Origin: UBA9647 sp963739335
Lineage (GTDB): Bacteria; Bacteroidota; Ignavibacteria; UBA10030
Direction: 5' to 3'
NCBI GenBank assembly: GCA_963739335.1
Contig: CAVUAC010000048.1
Location: 1 to 64,000, forward strand
Length of the DNA: 64,000 bases
Numbering within the stretch: the first letter of the stretch is position 1; each line of letters opens with the position of its first letter. Position numbers and translations under genes: made by a program. Below the pieces are notes generated by a model. It saw nothing but the letters and a program-made list of their open reading frames with translations, did no database searches and had not been told where the DNA came from. Of this stretch, positions 20,537-29,108 are shown piece after piece.

Positions 20537-22209
20537 GATGGCATCATCGGGATCTTGATGTTCCACGTTTTCGCGTTTTTGACCGCCCGTTCGTAACCGG
20601 CATCGGCGTGCCGTATGATGCCCATGCCAGGATCATACGTGAGCACGCGTTGAATCCGTTCTTCGGCTTCTTTTGTGCCATCGCAGACAACAACCATACC
20701 CGCATGGATCGAGAGGCCGATGCCAACACCGCCACCATGATGGACGCTCACCCAACTCGCGCCTCCAACGGCATTGAGCAACGCGTTCAGGATGGGCCAA
20801 TCAGCAATGGCATCACTACCGTCCTTCATCTTCTCGGTCTCCCGGTTCGGTGACGCTACACTGCCACAGTCCAGATGGTCCCGGCCAATCACGATGGGGG
20901 CTTTGACTTCTCCCTGAGCGACCAGCCCGTTGAAAATCTTCCCCATCTTTGCCCGTTCGCCGTATCCCAGCCAGCAAATGCGCGCGGGCAGGCCTTGGAA
21001 TGCAATTTGGTTCTGAGCCTTTTCAATCCAGTTGCAGAGTTGCTTGTTCTCGGGGAAGGTCTCTAGTATCGCGCGATCTGTGCGATAGATGTCTTCAGGA
21101 TCGCCTGAGAGGGCAGCCCAACGGAATGGGCCCTTGCCGTCGCAGAACAACGGTCGAATGTACTCGGGAACGAACCCCGGAATCGTGAAGGCGTTCTTCA
21201 AGCCATTCGCCAACGCCTCGCCGCGGATATTGTTTCCATAGTCGAACACGATCGACCCCTTTTTCTGCAGTTTCAGAAGTCCCTTGACATGCTTCACGAT
21301 GGATGCTTTTGCCAGCGCGATGTATTTCTTAGGATCCTTCTTTCGCAGCGCAAGTGCTCGCGCAAAGGGCATGCCGGCTGGAACATATCCGTTGAGCGTG
21401 TCGTGTGCTGAAGTCTGGTCGGTCACGATGTCCGGAATGAACCTGCCTTCGGCAATCTTTGGAATGATCTCGGCAGCGTTCCCTAGGAGGCCGACGGAGA
21501 GTGGGAGCTTCTTCTCTTTTGCGGCGCGGACTTGCGTCAAAGCGTCATCCAGATTGTCCGCCATGGTGTCGAGGTAGCTGGTCTTGAGCCTTCGCTGAAT
21601 GCGATCCGCGTCAACTTCAACCACGAGGCATGCAGCTCCGTTCATCGTCGCGGCAAGAGGTTGTGCTCCGCCCATTCCGCCAAGGCCTGCTGTCAAAAGG
21701 AATCGGCCGGCAAGATTCCCATGGAAGTGCTGTGCCGCGCATGCAGCGAACGTTTCGTAGGTTCCCTGCAAAATTCCCTGTGTGCCAATGTAGATCCAGC
21801 TTCCTGCCGTCATCTGGCCATACATCGTTAGGCCCAGGCCCTCGAGACGGCGGAACTCGTCCCACGTGGCCCATTTGGGGACAAGCATCGCATTGCTGAT
21901 CAGCACGCGGGGTGCGTCAGGATGTGTTTTGAATGTCCCGACTGGTTTCCCTGATTGAATCAACAAGGTCTCATCGTTCTCGAGGGACTTCAGGCTTGAA
22001 ACGATTGCCTCGAAGCAGGTCCAGTTGCGCGCTGCCTTTCCTGTGCCCCCGTAGACGATGAGCTCGTTCGGCTTTTCTGCGACTTCAGGATCGAGATTGT
22101 TCATGAGCATCCGCAACGCAGCCTCTTGAATCCAGCCCTTGCACGAGAGCCGCGTGCCACGCGGGGCATGCACCGCGCGATGGGAGGGAGCTGTGCTCTT
22201 TGTTTTCAT
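20533..22209 (-). CDS. hutU: Urocanate hydratase
   Basis: 558 residues, normal for urocanase. It converts urocanate to imidazolonepropionate with tightly bound NAD. Seen: QEAALRMLMNNLDPEVAE, VYGGTGKAARNW, the dinucleotide-binding GLGGMGGAQPLA, the active-site region YGNNIRGEA and WLGYGERAKMGKIFNGLV. The product feeds HutI, encoded ~1.5 kb downstream on the same strand. The histidine ammonia-lyase (hutH) that would supply urocanate is not in the window. Confidence 0.97.
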   Translation of the reverse strand: MKTKSTAPSHRAVHAPRGTRLSCKGWIQEAALRMLMNNLDPEVAEKPNELIVYGGTGKAARNWTCFEAIVSSLKSLENDETLLIQSGKPVGTFKTHPDAPRVLISNAMLVPKWATWDEFRRLEGLGLTMYGQMTAGSWIYIGTQGILQGTYETFAACAAQHFHGNLAGRFLLTAGLGGMGGAQPLAATMNGAACLVVEVDADRIQRRLKTSYLDTMADNLDDALTQVRAAKEKKLPLSVGLLGNAAEIIPKIAEGRFIPDIVTDQTSAHDTLNGYVPAGMPFARALALRKKDPKKYIALAKASIVKHVKGLLKLQKKGSIVFDYGNNIRGEALANGLKNAFTIPGFVPEYIRPLFCDGKGPFRWAALSGDPEDIYRTDRAILETFPENKQLCNWIEKAQNQIAFQGLPARICWLGYGERAKMGKIFNGLVAQGEVKAPIVIGRDHLDCGSVASPNRETEKMKDGSDAIADWPILNALLNAVGGASWVSVHHGGGVGIGLSIHAGMVVVCDGTKEAEERIQRVLTYDPGMGIIRHADAGYERAVKNAKTWNIKIPMMPS

Positions 22210-22241
22210 ACGTTGGTTCCGTTCTTAGTCGTTTTCAGAGG

Positions 22242-22670
22242 TCATTTGCAGGCAACTGCTGTGATTTCAATTTTCGCCTTTCGGGGAAGGTTGGAGACCT
22301 CAACGGTGGTGCGTGTTGGGTAGCGCCCCTGGACAAAGTAGCTGCCGTAGATTTGATTCATCTTCGTGAAGTCGTTGATATCCTTGAGGTAGACCGTGCA
22401 CTGAACAACATCCGCCATCTCGTGCCCTGCCTTGGCCAGAATATCCTTCACGTTATCCAATACCTGACGCGTCTGGGCTTCGATATCATCGCCGACAAGT
22501 TCGGTCGTCCCTGGCTTGAATGCAACTTGACCGGAGACGTAAAGAAAGTTGCCGACTTTCACAGCCGGGCTGTACGGCCCAATGACCTGTGCATCGGTGA
22601 CGTACGTTCGGGTTGTGGCGCATCCAGCGAGGAGGATGGAGAGAAGTAAGGAGAGGGCAAAAGATTTCAT
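22242..22670 (-). CDS. RidA/YjgF-family protein with lipoprotein signal
   Basis: 142 residues. The C-terminal ~120 residues are a complete RidA domain (GPYSPAVKVGNFLYVSGQV, then QVLDNVKDILAKAG, CTVYLKDINDF and RYPTRTTVEV with the conserved Arg). Cytosolic RidA hydrolyses reactive enamines/imines such as 2-aminoacrylate. Unusually, it begins with MKSFALSLLLSILLAGCATT, a lipoprotein signal with lipobox LAGC (Cys17), so the mature protein should be lipid-anchored outside the cytoplasm. It lies 32 bases upstream of hutU and is probably in the same transcript. The function outside the cytosol is unknown. Confidence 0.88.
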   Translation of the reverse strand: MKSFALSLLLSILLAGCATTRTYVTDAQVIGPYSPAVKVGNFLYVSGQVAFKPGTTELVGDDIEAQTRQVLDNVKDILAKAGHEMADVVQCTVYLKDINDFTKMNQIYGSYFVQGRYPTRTTVEVSNLPRKAKIEITAVACK

Positions 22671-22740
22671 GGTGACCTCGGTCGATTGACGTAATTCGTG
22701 ATCCCGGCCCGGCGCGGTTGATCATGAGCCGGCACGTTGT

Positions 22741-23223
22741 CTAGAGCTTGTAGCCGATCTTTCGCAAAAACTCTTTTCGAACTTTGATGTCGTCGTCCGT
22801 CTCAATCCCTTTGGTCTTGAGGCCGTCAACGACGCCGAGAATGCCGCGTCCTTGGGCCGTCTCGGCCACAATGACCTCGACCGAGTTCGCAGTGGCGCAA
22901 TAGATGTTGCAGACTTCAGGGATACCCTTGATCGTGTTCAGAATGTTGACGGGGAAGCCGTTTTCCATAAAGAGGGCAAAACAATGGCCACATGACAGCG
23001 CCATGGCATTCTTCTTCGCAAGCTCGATCAAATCCGGGTCATTCCCCGAGAACCGAACGAGGGCAGGACCGGAAGACTCGCAAAAACCAATCCCGAACTT
23101 CATTTGTGGATTGGTTTGGACGATTGCCTCATGTATGTCTTCGACTGTCTTGATGAAATGCGATTGGCCGAGGATGAAGTTGGTGGCTTCTGGTTTTTCG
23201 ATGCTGACGGTTTTGAGGTCCAT
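22741..23223 (-). CDS. Adenosine-specific kinase family protein (PF04008)
   Basis: 160 residues, full length for this small family, first studied in archaea as an adenosine-binding kinase-like trimer. Seen: FILGQSHFIKTVEDIHEA, KFGIGFCESSGPALVR, ALSCGHCFALFMENGFPVN and ANSVEVIVAETAQGRGILGV. It is the first gene of the hut-side minus-strand block, 70 bases ahead of the RidA lipoprotein. Physiological substrate uncertain; an adenosine deaminase gene lies 3.5 kb away on the other strand. Confidence 0.85.
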   Translation of the reverse strand: MDLKTVSIEKPEATNFILGQSHFIKTVEDIHEAIVQTNPQMKFGIGFCESSGPALVRFSGNDPDLIELAKKNAMALSCGHCFALFMENGFPVNILNTIKGIPEVCNIYCATANSVEVIVAETAQGRGILGVVDGLKTKGIETDDDIKVRKEFLRKIGYKL

Positions 23224-23360
23224 AACACCTTCCTTTCCAAGGTGGGCTGCACGTTCCTTGTCAATCTTACAAGCTTTCTCTCACTGAATCAACTAGGATT
23301 CTAGCAGTTTTCCCCGTTTTTAAAAAGAACCTCACACTCAGGTCTGAACACCTTGGACTA

Positions 23361-23885
23361 TCAGGAATGCCTGCGTGGCCCGATGTCGGCATCTCCATCA
23401 GGCCTCCACTTTATTGTTTGATCCGACGGCAGAAGCCAGTGCAAAATGGCCTGTCCTCCCTTGACCGGGTCTTCAGTGGTGAGACAAGCCAGGCTGCAGG
23501 GTTTCATCTCGACCCGACTTTTCCCCTCTTTGCTGAGAAGAACTGAGATTGTCTCGCTCAGATGGGGTTCGTGACCGACCAAAAGGACCGCTGGAGCGTT
23601 CAGTTTTTTCAGCTCTCGAAGGATATGTCGGGGACTACCCGATGGGACAAGGTCATCGGTCGGAGAGACCGGGACCGACCCGATCTCTTGTTGAATGGAC
23701 TCGGCGGTTTGTCGGGCGCGGAGAAATGGACTGCACAGAATCTGCTGGATGCCGGCGTTTGAATCATTCAGGAAGCGCCCGACCCCTGCAGCCTGTTTCA
23801 AGCCGAGGTCACTCAGTGGGCGCTCGCTATCGTGACCCGTCGTACCTCTGACGGCGTCGCCGTGTCGGAGAAAGTAAAGGATCAT
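23361..23885 (-). CDS. sixA: SixA-type histidine phosphatase
   Basis: 174 residues, phosphoglycerate-mutase-like fold. The catalytic RHG is at residues 7-9 (YFLRHGDAVRG), with RPLSDLGLKQA, SPFLRARQTAE and VGHEPHLSE carrying the second His. E. coli SixA removes phosphate from phosphohistidine. It lies 77 bases downstream of the sigma54 activator gene and could act on that phosphorelay, although the paired kinase has no visible HPt domain. Confidence 0.88.
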   Translation of the reverse strand: MILYFLRHGDAVRGTTGHDSERPLSDLGLKQAAGVGRFLNDSNAGIQQILCSPFLRARQTAESIQQEIGSVPVSPTDDLVPSGSPRHILRELKKLNAPAVLLVGHEPHLSETISVLLSKEGKSRVEMKPCSLACLTTEDPVKGGQAILHWLLPSDQTIKWRPDGDADIGPRRHS

Positions 23886-23962
23886 AGAGGTTTAGCAAGA
23901 GAGCAACAGGCGCAGGAAGGATCGCTGGAGCTTCACAAGAGCCTGGTCGACGGCTTGTTCGC

Positions 23963-25348
23963 TCATTCCTTCTTGAGGTCGTATTGCTGGATCTTTGTAT
24001 AGAGCGTCTTCAAGCTGATTCCGAGAATCCTGGCAGCGACGTTCTTGTTCCAGCTCACGGACTTCAGAACCCCGGCGATGTGGGCCTTCTCGATATCAAC
24101 CATCGGGGCTGCGCTCCCGAGCCGGGGTCCTCCGGCTTCGCCTGAGGTGAATGGCTCGAAGGTTGCCCGCGTTCCGATGGGCAGCGCGAGATCATCGACC
24201 CGGATGGCATCTTCCTGGGAGAGTATGGCGGCTCGCTCAACAACGTTTTCCAGTTCCCGAACGTTACCAGGCCAATCATACTTCATCAGCACTTCAAGGG
24301 CCCTCTCATCCATCCGCTTGGGTTCCTTGAAGGGAAAGCGCCTCTTCAAGAAGTGCTCCACGAGCAGTGGAATGTCTTCCTTTCGATCGCTCAAAGACGG
24401 AAGGTTGAGGGTAATGACGTTCAGACGGTAGAGCAGGTCCTCGCGGAATCTCCCGCCAGCAACTTCTTCACGGAGGTCTTTATTGGTGGCAGAGATGATC
24501 CGTACATCAGACCTCATATTCTTGTTCCCCCCAACCCGTCGGTATTCGCCGGTCTGCAGAAATCGAAGCAACTTGGGCTGGAGGATCACGGAGAGTTCCG
24601 CGACCTCATCGAGGAACAGCGTCCCGCCGTTCGCGATCTCCACCAATCCCTGTTTCGTGACAACGGCGTCCGTGAACGCTCCCTTCTCGTGGCCGAAAAG
24701 CTCACTTTCGATCAGCGTCTCGGGAATGGAGGAGCAATTGAGTGCCATGAAGGGCTGATCTTTGCGAAGGCTGTTAGTATGCAGGAAGCTCGCGATGAGT
24801 TCCTTTCCCGTGCCGCTCGCCCCTTGAATTAACACGGTGGAATCTGTCGGCGCGACGCGCGAGGCAAGGTTGAGAATGTCGAGAAATGCTTTGCTCTGGC
24901 TGACGATCTGTGAGGAAAACGCGTGACGCTCGAGCTCGGATTTCAGTGCCTTGTTTTGTATGAGCAGTTGCTTCCGTTCGAGGGCCCGGTCGATGATAGC
25001 CAACAGTTCTTCAGCGGAGTACGGTTTGGTGACGTAGTGAAAAGCTCCCACCTGCATGCATTCTACCGCGATGCGAACATCGCTGACGCCGGTGAGCATG
25101 ATCACCTGCGTGTCCAGATAATGATCTTTGATGAATCGCAACACCTCGATGCCGTCGACCCGTGGCATCTTCACGTCCAACAGGACGAGGTCGAACGGGA
25201 GCGATTGAATCATGTTAATTGCCGCGATACCGTCGGCGGCCGTCTGGACGTAATAGCCCTCTTCCTCAAGGAGGGTCTTGAGCGCCTGAAGGATTAATGC
25301 CTCATCGTCGACAGCGAGTATCGAAATTGGTGATCGCGGGACGCTCAT
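23963..25348 (-). CDS. NtrC-family sigma54-dependent response regulator
   Basis: 461 residues: receiver (phospho-Asp58 in LVLLDVKMP; Lys in VTKPY), AAA+ domain (Walker A QGASGTGKE 175-183; Walker B LFLDEV about 244-249; arginine-finger region), and a Fis-type HTH at the end (VAARILGISLKTLYTKIQ). The sigma54-contact loop reads GAFTDA (223-228) instead of the canonical GAFTGA. The gene is 12 bases downstream of a REC-kinase gene, its obvious partner. It should activate RpoN-dependent promoters, but its targets are unknown. Confidence 0.95.
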   Translation of the reverse strand: MSVPRSPISILAVDDEALILQALKTLLEEEGYYVQTAADGIAAINMIQSLPFDLVLLDVKMPRVDGIEVLRFIKDHYLDTQVIMLTGVSDVRIAVECMQVGAFHYVTKPYSAEELLAIIDRALERKQLLIQNKALKSELERHAFSSQIVSQSKAFLDILNLASRVAPTDSTVLIQGASGTGKELIASFLHTNSLRKDQPFMALNCSSIPETLIESELFGHEKGAFTDAVVTKQGLVEIANGGTLFLDEVAELSVILQPKLLRFLQTGEYRRVGGNKNMRSDVRIISATNKDLREEVAGGRFREDLLYRLNVITLNLPSLSDRKEDIPLLVEHFLKRRFPFKEPKRMDERALEVLMKYDWPGNVRELENVVERAAILSQEDAIRVDDLALPIGTRATFEPFTSGEAGGPRLGSAAPMVDIEKAHIAGVLKSVSWNKNVAARILGISLKTLYTKIQQYDLKKE

Positions 25349-25360
25349 GCTACATCTTTA

Positions 25361-26461
25361 TTAGCGGATAGGCAGCGCAAAGTGGAATGTTGCCCCCTTG
25401 TTCAATTCAGACTCGGCCCAGATCTTGCCATTATGTGCTTCGACGATCCGCTGGCAGATGATGAGACCGAGGTTTGTTTTTTGTTCCGCCCCGTCTTTGG
25501 CGACATTCCGGTATCGGTCGAAAAGGAGGGACAGCTCCTCCGAGGAAATACCGGGCCCGCTGTTGAAAACGGAGACCATCATGTAGTCTGATGGTTGTTG
25601 CCCTTCCTCCATGACCATCGCAATTTTCTGGACATCGATCACAATGTTCCCCTGAGGAGGAGTTGTGCGAACAGCGTTGCTCAGGATGTTGTGCAAAACC
25701 TGCTGAATCTTCTGGCGGTCAAATTCAATGGCAGGAAGATCAGGCCCCGCGTGAATGTCGAAAGAAACCTTGTTCGATTGAAGCGGGACGCGAAATTCCT
25801 GGGATACCTCCTGAACGAGGTCGGTAAGGTTACTAATGCCTTTGTTGAGACGCACGCGCCCTGCTTCGAGCTTCGTGAGGTCCATCATGTCGTTCAGGAG
25901 ACTGATCACCCTGTCGATCGAGCTGGTCATGTATCCCAGCAGCTCCTTTTGATGCTCGGCGACGGGCCCTGCCATGCCCTTCATCAGATAACCGATGCTC
26001 TGCCGCAGGCCTGAGATCGGATTGTGGAGGTCGTACAGCAAGCGGGCGGTGTGTTCTCCCTGAAGCTGACGGATCCGATCGTCTGCATCGCGTTTTCGAA
26101 TGAGAGCCCTGAGTTGAGGCACGAGCTGGTCGAGATCGATCGGTTTGGTAAGGTACTCTTTCGCTCCCAGTTTCATTGCCTCGACGGCCATGCTCACATC
26201 GCTCATGGCAGTCATCATGACCGTATCCGTTGCCGCGGAATTCTTCTTGACAAACCGCAAGACTTCAAGACCGTTGACCCCAGGCATCTTGATGTCCAGG
26301 AGGGCGATGTCGAAATCTTTCGATTGTACCAGCCTGATCGCGTCAAATCCATTGCCGGCTTCATCGACCTCGAATCCCTCGTCGCTCAGCCACGCGGCAA
26401 TTGTCGATCTCAACCCATCTTCATCTTCCGCAACCAGAACGCGAATTTTCTGTTGGTTCAT
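25361..26461 (-). CDS. Receiver-histidine kinase hybrid (REC-HisKA-HATPase)
   Basis: 366 residues with no membrane segment. It has an N-terminal receiver (Asp56 in IALLDIKMPGVNG), a HisKA helix with His146 in LLYDLHNPISGLRQS, and a HATPase domain (QVLHNILSNAVRTTPP, FNSGPGIS, TNLGLIICQRIVEAHNGKI). With no sensor domain, its input is probably phosphorylation of its own receiver by another kinase, making it an intermediate in a relay. It precedes the NtrC-type gene by 12 bases. Confidence 0.92.
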   Translation of the reverse strand: MNQQKIRVLVAEDEDGLRSTIAAWLSDEGFEVDEAGNGFDAIRLVQSKDFDIALLDIKMPGVNGLEVLRFVKKNSAATDTVMMTAMSDVSMAVEAMKLGAKEYLTKPIDLDQLVPQLRALIRKRDADDRIRQLQGEHTARLLYDLHNPISGLRQSIGYLMKGMAGPVAEHQKELLGYMTSSIDRVISLLNDMMDLTKLEAGRVRLNKGISNLTDLVQEVSQEFRVPLQSNKVSFDIHAGPDLPAIEFDRQKIQQVLHNILSNAVRTTPPQGNIVIDVQKIAMVMEEGQQPSDYMMVSVFNSGPGISSEELSLLFDRYRNVAKDGAEQKTNLGLIICQRIVEAHNGKIWAESELNKGATFHFALPIR

Positions 26462-26764
26462 AGAGTCCAGGATGGCCGGGTGATAGTCGAAGCCTCTGTT
26501 GATTGTCGTTGTTCAGGGCTTCCACTGGAAGTCGTAACGGCTGGCAAGATGTAGCTCCTGAGGCCGCACGGTCCTCAATGAAATCTTGCGGGATAATAAC
26601 GAGATTCGAATGAAAAGTCAATCGCTGCAGTCACACGTGATTGAAGGTTGAATTTAACCGAAGGCAACGCTAAATTGTTGAAAATTGACAACGGACGACG
26701 GTTTATCTCATCCATGGGTGAAGATGAGTCTCCTGGATGATGGTTCCATAACAGAGAGGTAAGT
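26462..26764. other. Divergent intergenic region, kinase / adenosine deaminase
   Basis: About 300 bases between two divergent operons. The sequence near 26630-26700 is AT-rich compared with its surroundings and includes a TTGACA at 26685-26690 reading toward the deaminase, but no good -10 follows at 16-18 bases. I see no coding potential. It probably contains both promoters. Confidence 0.4.
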
Positions 26765-27859
26765 ATGAGATATAGCAAGGAACTCCTGCGTTCGCTTCCC
26801 AAAGTGCTTCTCCATGATCATCTCGACGGCGGTGTTCGTCCTCAGACTGTCATTGAACTCGCGAAGGAAGCCGGTTACAGGAAACTGCCGACGACGGATC
26901 CCGGCGAGTTGGCCGAATGGTTTCACCGAGGCGCGACGCGCGGAAGCCTGCCCCTGTTTCTGGAGGGATTTGAGCATACGTGTGGCGTGATGCAAACGGA
27001 AGAAGCGTTGGAGCGTGTGGCGTATGAGATGCTCGAGGATATGAAAAATGATGGTGTCGTCTATGTCGAGACCAGATTCGCACCCATTTTTCATACGGAC
27101 AAAGGTCTGCATCATGAGACCGTCGTGCGCTCGGTCTTGCGGGGACTTGAGCGCGGGAAGCGCGACTTCGGCGTTGAGTACGGTGTCATCCTGTGCGCCA
27201 TGCGTAACATGAAGTCAAAAATCTCCGAAGAAGTTGCGGAGCTTGCTGTCGATTTTCGGGACCACGGCGTCGTGGCGTTTGATCTGGCGGGTGAGGAAGG
27301 CGGATTCCCCCCTAAAAAGCATGTGGAAGCTTTTCACTACATTCAACGGGAAAACTTCAACATCACCATTCACGCCGGCGAAGCTTTCGGCAAGGAGTCG
27401 ATCTGGCAGGCGATCCAGTGGTGTGGCGCTCACAGGATAGGTCACGCGACAAGGCTCATCGAGGACATGAAGGTCAAGGATGGCGAGGTCTTGAATATGG
27501 GGACGCTCGCTCAGTACGTCCTGGACAAGCGACTCCCTCTGGAGATTTGCCTGACGAGCAACGTGCACACCGGTGGGGTGAAGAATATCAAGGATCATCC
27601 TTTTGGTATCTACTATCGATACCGGTTCCGGGTGACGCTCAATACCGATGACCGGTTGATGAGTAACCTTACACTCACCGATGAATACAGCACGGCTGGA
27701 GAGGCGTTCGATCTCAAGCTCGATGATCTGGAAAAACTGACGATCAATGCCATGAAGAGCGCCTTCCTGCCATACAAACGGCGCATTCCATTCATCTATG
27801 ATGTCATCAAGCCTGGCTTTGCGGCTGCCAGAGAGAAGTTAAAGAATGGAGCTTCTTGA
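26765..27859 (+). CDS. add: Adenosine deaminase
   Basis: 364 residues. It deaminates (deoxy)adenosine to (deoxy)inosine. Zinc and catalytic motifs: HDHLDGGVRPQT near residue 18, VYVETRFAPI, HAGEAFGKES (His and the catalytic Glu region), LTSNVHTG and LNTDDR. The start ATG 26765 is supported by AGAGAGGTAAGT upstream. It begins a short plus-strand run with the metallo-beta-lactamase-fold gene, 14 bases apart. Confidence 0.95.
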   Translation: MRYSKELLRSLPKVLLHDHLDGGVRPQTVIELAKEAGYRKLPTTDPGELAEWFHRGATRGSLPLFLEGFEHTCGVMQTEEALERVAYEMLEDMKNDGVVYVETRFAPIFHTDKGLHHETVVRSVLRGLERGKRDFGVEYGVILCAMRNMKSKISEEVAELAVDFRDHGVVAFDLAGEEGGFPPKKHVEAFHYIQRENFNITIHAGEAFGKESIWQAIQWCGAHRIGHATRLIEDMKVKDGEVLNMGTLAQYVLDKRLPLEICLTSNVHTGGVKNIKDHPFGIYYRYRFRVTLNTDDRLMSNLTLTDEYSTAGEAFDLKLDDLEKLTINAMKSAFLPYKRRIPFIYDVIKPGFAAAREKLKNGAS

Positions 27860-27872
27860 AAGGAGGTAATCC

Positions 27873-28595
27873 ATGAGCAAGGTCCATCAGGGCTCTCGGC
27901 TTTTCACGGGCATGGTGTTGTGTTGCTTTCTTCTCTGTCCGATCTCCCGGACGCAACAGAAAGGAGTCTCTATGAACCATCAACATATCCACTGGCTCGG
28001 CCACGCGTCGTTCCGCATCGAAGACGGGGCCACGCAGATCTATATCGACCCCTGGAAGTTGCCGGCAAACGCACCGAAGGCGGATGTCATTTTCATTACC
28101 CATGCACACTACGACCATTTCTCAAAGGAAGACATCGCCAAGATCAGGAAGGAAGGAACAGCCTTCTTTGCTCCGAAGGACGTTGCCTATCAAATCAAGG
28201 GCACGGTTATCGCGGTCACTCCCGGCGAAGTCTACAACCTCGGTGAGTTGAAAGTGAAGACGGTTCCCGCCTACAACATCGGCAAACAATTCCATCCCAA
28301 ACAGAACAACTGGGTCGGGTACATCATCTCACTCTCGACCGGACAGAAAATCTACCACAGCGGAGATACGGACGTCACACCCGAAATGAAGAACGTCGTC
28401 ACCGATTTTGCTCTCCTGCCTATCGGGGGGACATATACGATGACGGCCAAAGAGGCGGCCGAAGCTGCGAACGCGTTCAAGCCTCACACCGTGATCCCGA
28501 TGCATTGGGGAGACATTGTTGGTGCTCAGAGAGATGCCGATGAGTTCAAACGCCTCTTTAAGGGCGTCACCGTCATCAAGTCTCCCGAAAGGTAA
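27873..28595 (+). CDS. Metallo-beta-lactamase-fold hydrolase (UlaG/YtkL-like) with two plausible starts
   Basis: 240 residues from ATG 27873, which has a perfect AAAGGAGG site. Metal ligands: HAHYDHF, His in the region after GLY-rich strands, SGDTDVTPEM and the final PMHWGD. UlaG-like members are often annotated as metal-dependent hydrolases of unknown substrate. Residues 1-33 form an uncleaved or cleavable hydrophobic leader (TGMVLCCFLLCPIS). A second ATG at 27972 (residue 34) has its own AAAGGAG site and begins exactly where the family homology starts (HIHWLGHASF). An exported and a cytosolic form are both possible. Confidence 0.88.
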   Translation: MSKVHQGSRLFTGMVLCCFLLCPISRTQQKGVSMNHQHIHWLGHASFRIEDGATQIYIDPWKLPANAPKADVIFITHAHYDHFSKEDIAKIRKEGTAFFAPKDVAYQIKGTVIAVTPGEVYNLGELKVKTVPAYNIGKQFHPKQNNWVGYIISLSTGQKIYHSGDTDVTPEMKNVVTDFALLPIGGTYTMTAKEAAEAANAFKPHTVIPMHWGDIVGAQRDADEFKRLFKGVTVIKSPER

Positions 28596-28598
28596 AAT

Positions 28599-29093
28599 GT
28601 GAAGTGGGGATTCCTGGCGCTCGTAGTCGCATGCGTGCTCGACGCGTGCACATCCTCGTACCCATATCTCATTTCGACGAACAACTGCAACTGCGAGCAA
28701 TTCATCTACAAGGACGACCGGGGGCGGTTTCAGCTTGATGTGTCAGCGCGGTACACCGTCACGGACCGAATCAATTCGAGCATCGAGATTGTGTTCCATA
28801 ACCTGAGCCGCGATTCAATGAGTCTACGGCAAGCGTACATCAAGGGGACATCCTCCAATGTGCGCTACCAATTCAATGATCGGTTCCAGCCCCTTCCCTA
28901 CGTGCTCATCCTGCCGCGAGGGAAAAATACGGTGATTCTGGAGGGAAGCGATACGCAGGGGATGGGCAATCCCTGGTTGAAAATCGCGGGGGAGCGGGTT
29001 GTGATTGAAATCCGTGGCCTGCTGCTCGGCGGGAAAATCATTCCTCCAATTGTCCTGACCCTCGTTCCCTACAATCCCAAAATCTCTTCCTGA
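28599..29093 (+). CDS. Hypothetical lipoprotein
   Basis: 164 residues starting at GTG 28599, three bases after the previous gene. The leader MKWGFLALVVACVLDACTSS has a lipobox-like LDAC (Cys17). The rest is beta-rich and polar, with two close Cys (NNCNCEQF) and no recognised family. It is probably co-transcribed with add and the hydrolase gene, and converges closely on hflX. Function unknown. Confidence 0.7.
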   Translation: MKWGFLALVVACVLDACTSSYPYLISTNNCNCEQFIYKDDRGRFQLDVSARYTVTDRINSSIEIVFHNLSRDSMSLRQAYIKGTSSNVRYQFNDRFQPLPYVLILPRGKNTVILEGSDTQGMGNPWLKIAGERVVIEIRGLLLGGKIIPPIVLTLVPYNPKISS

Positions 29094-29108
29094 TTCGATG
29101 GAGGCGGG

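Noticed and set aside
26685..26714. Promoter TTGACA at 26685 for adenosine deaminase
   Set aside because: No acceptable -10 box at 16-18 bases; kept only as a remark in the intergenic entry.
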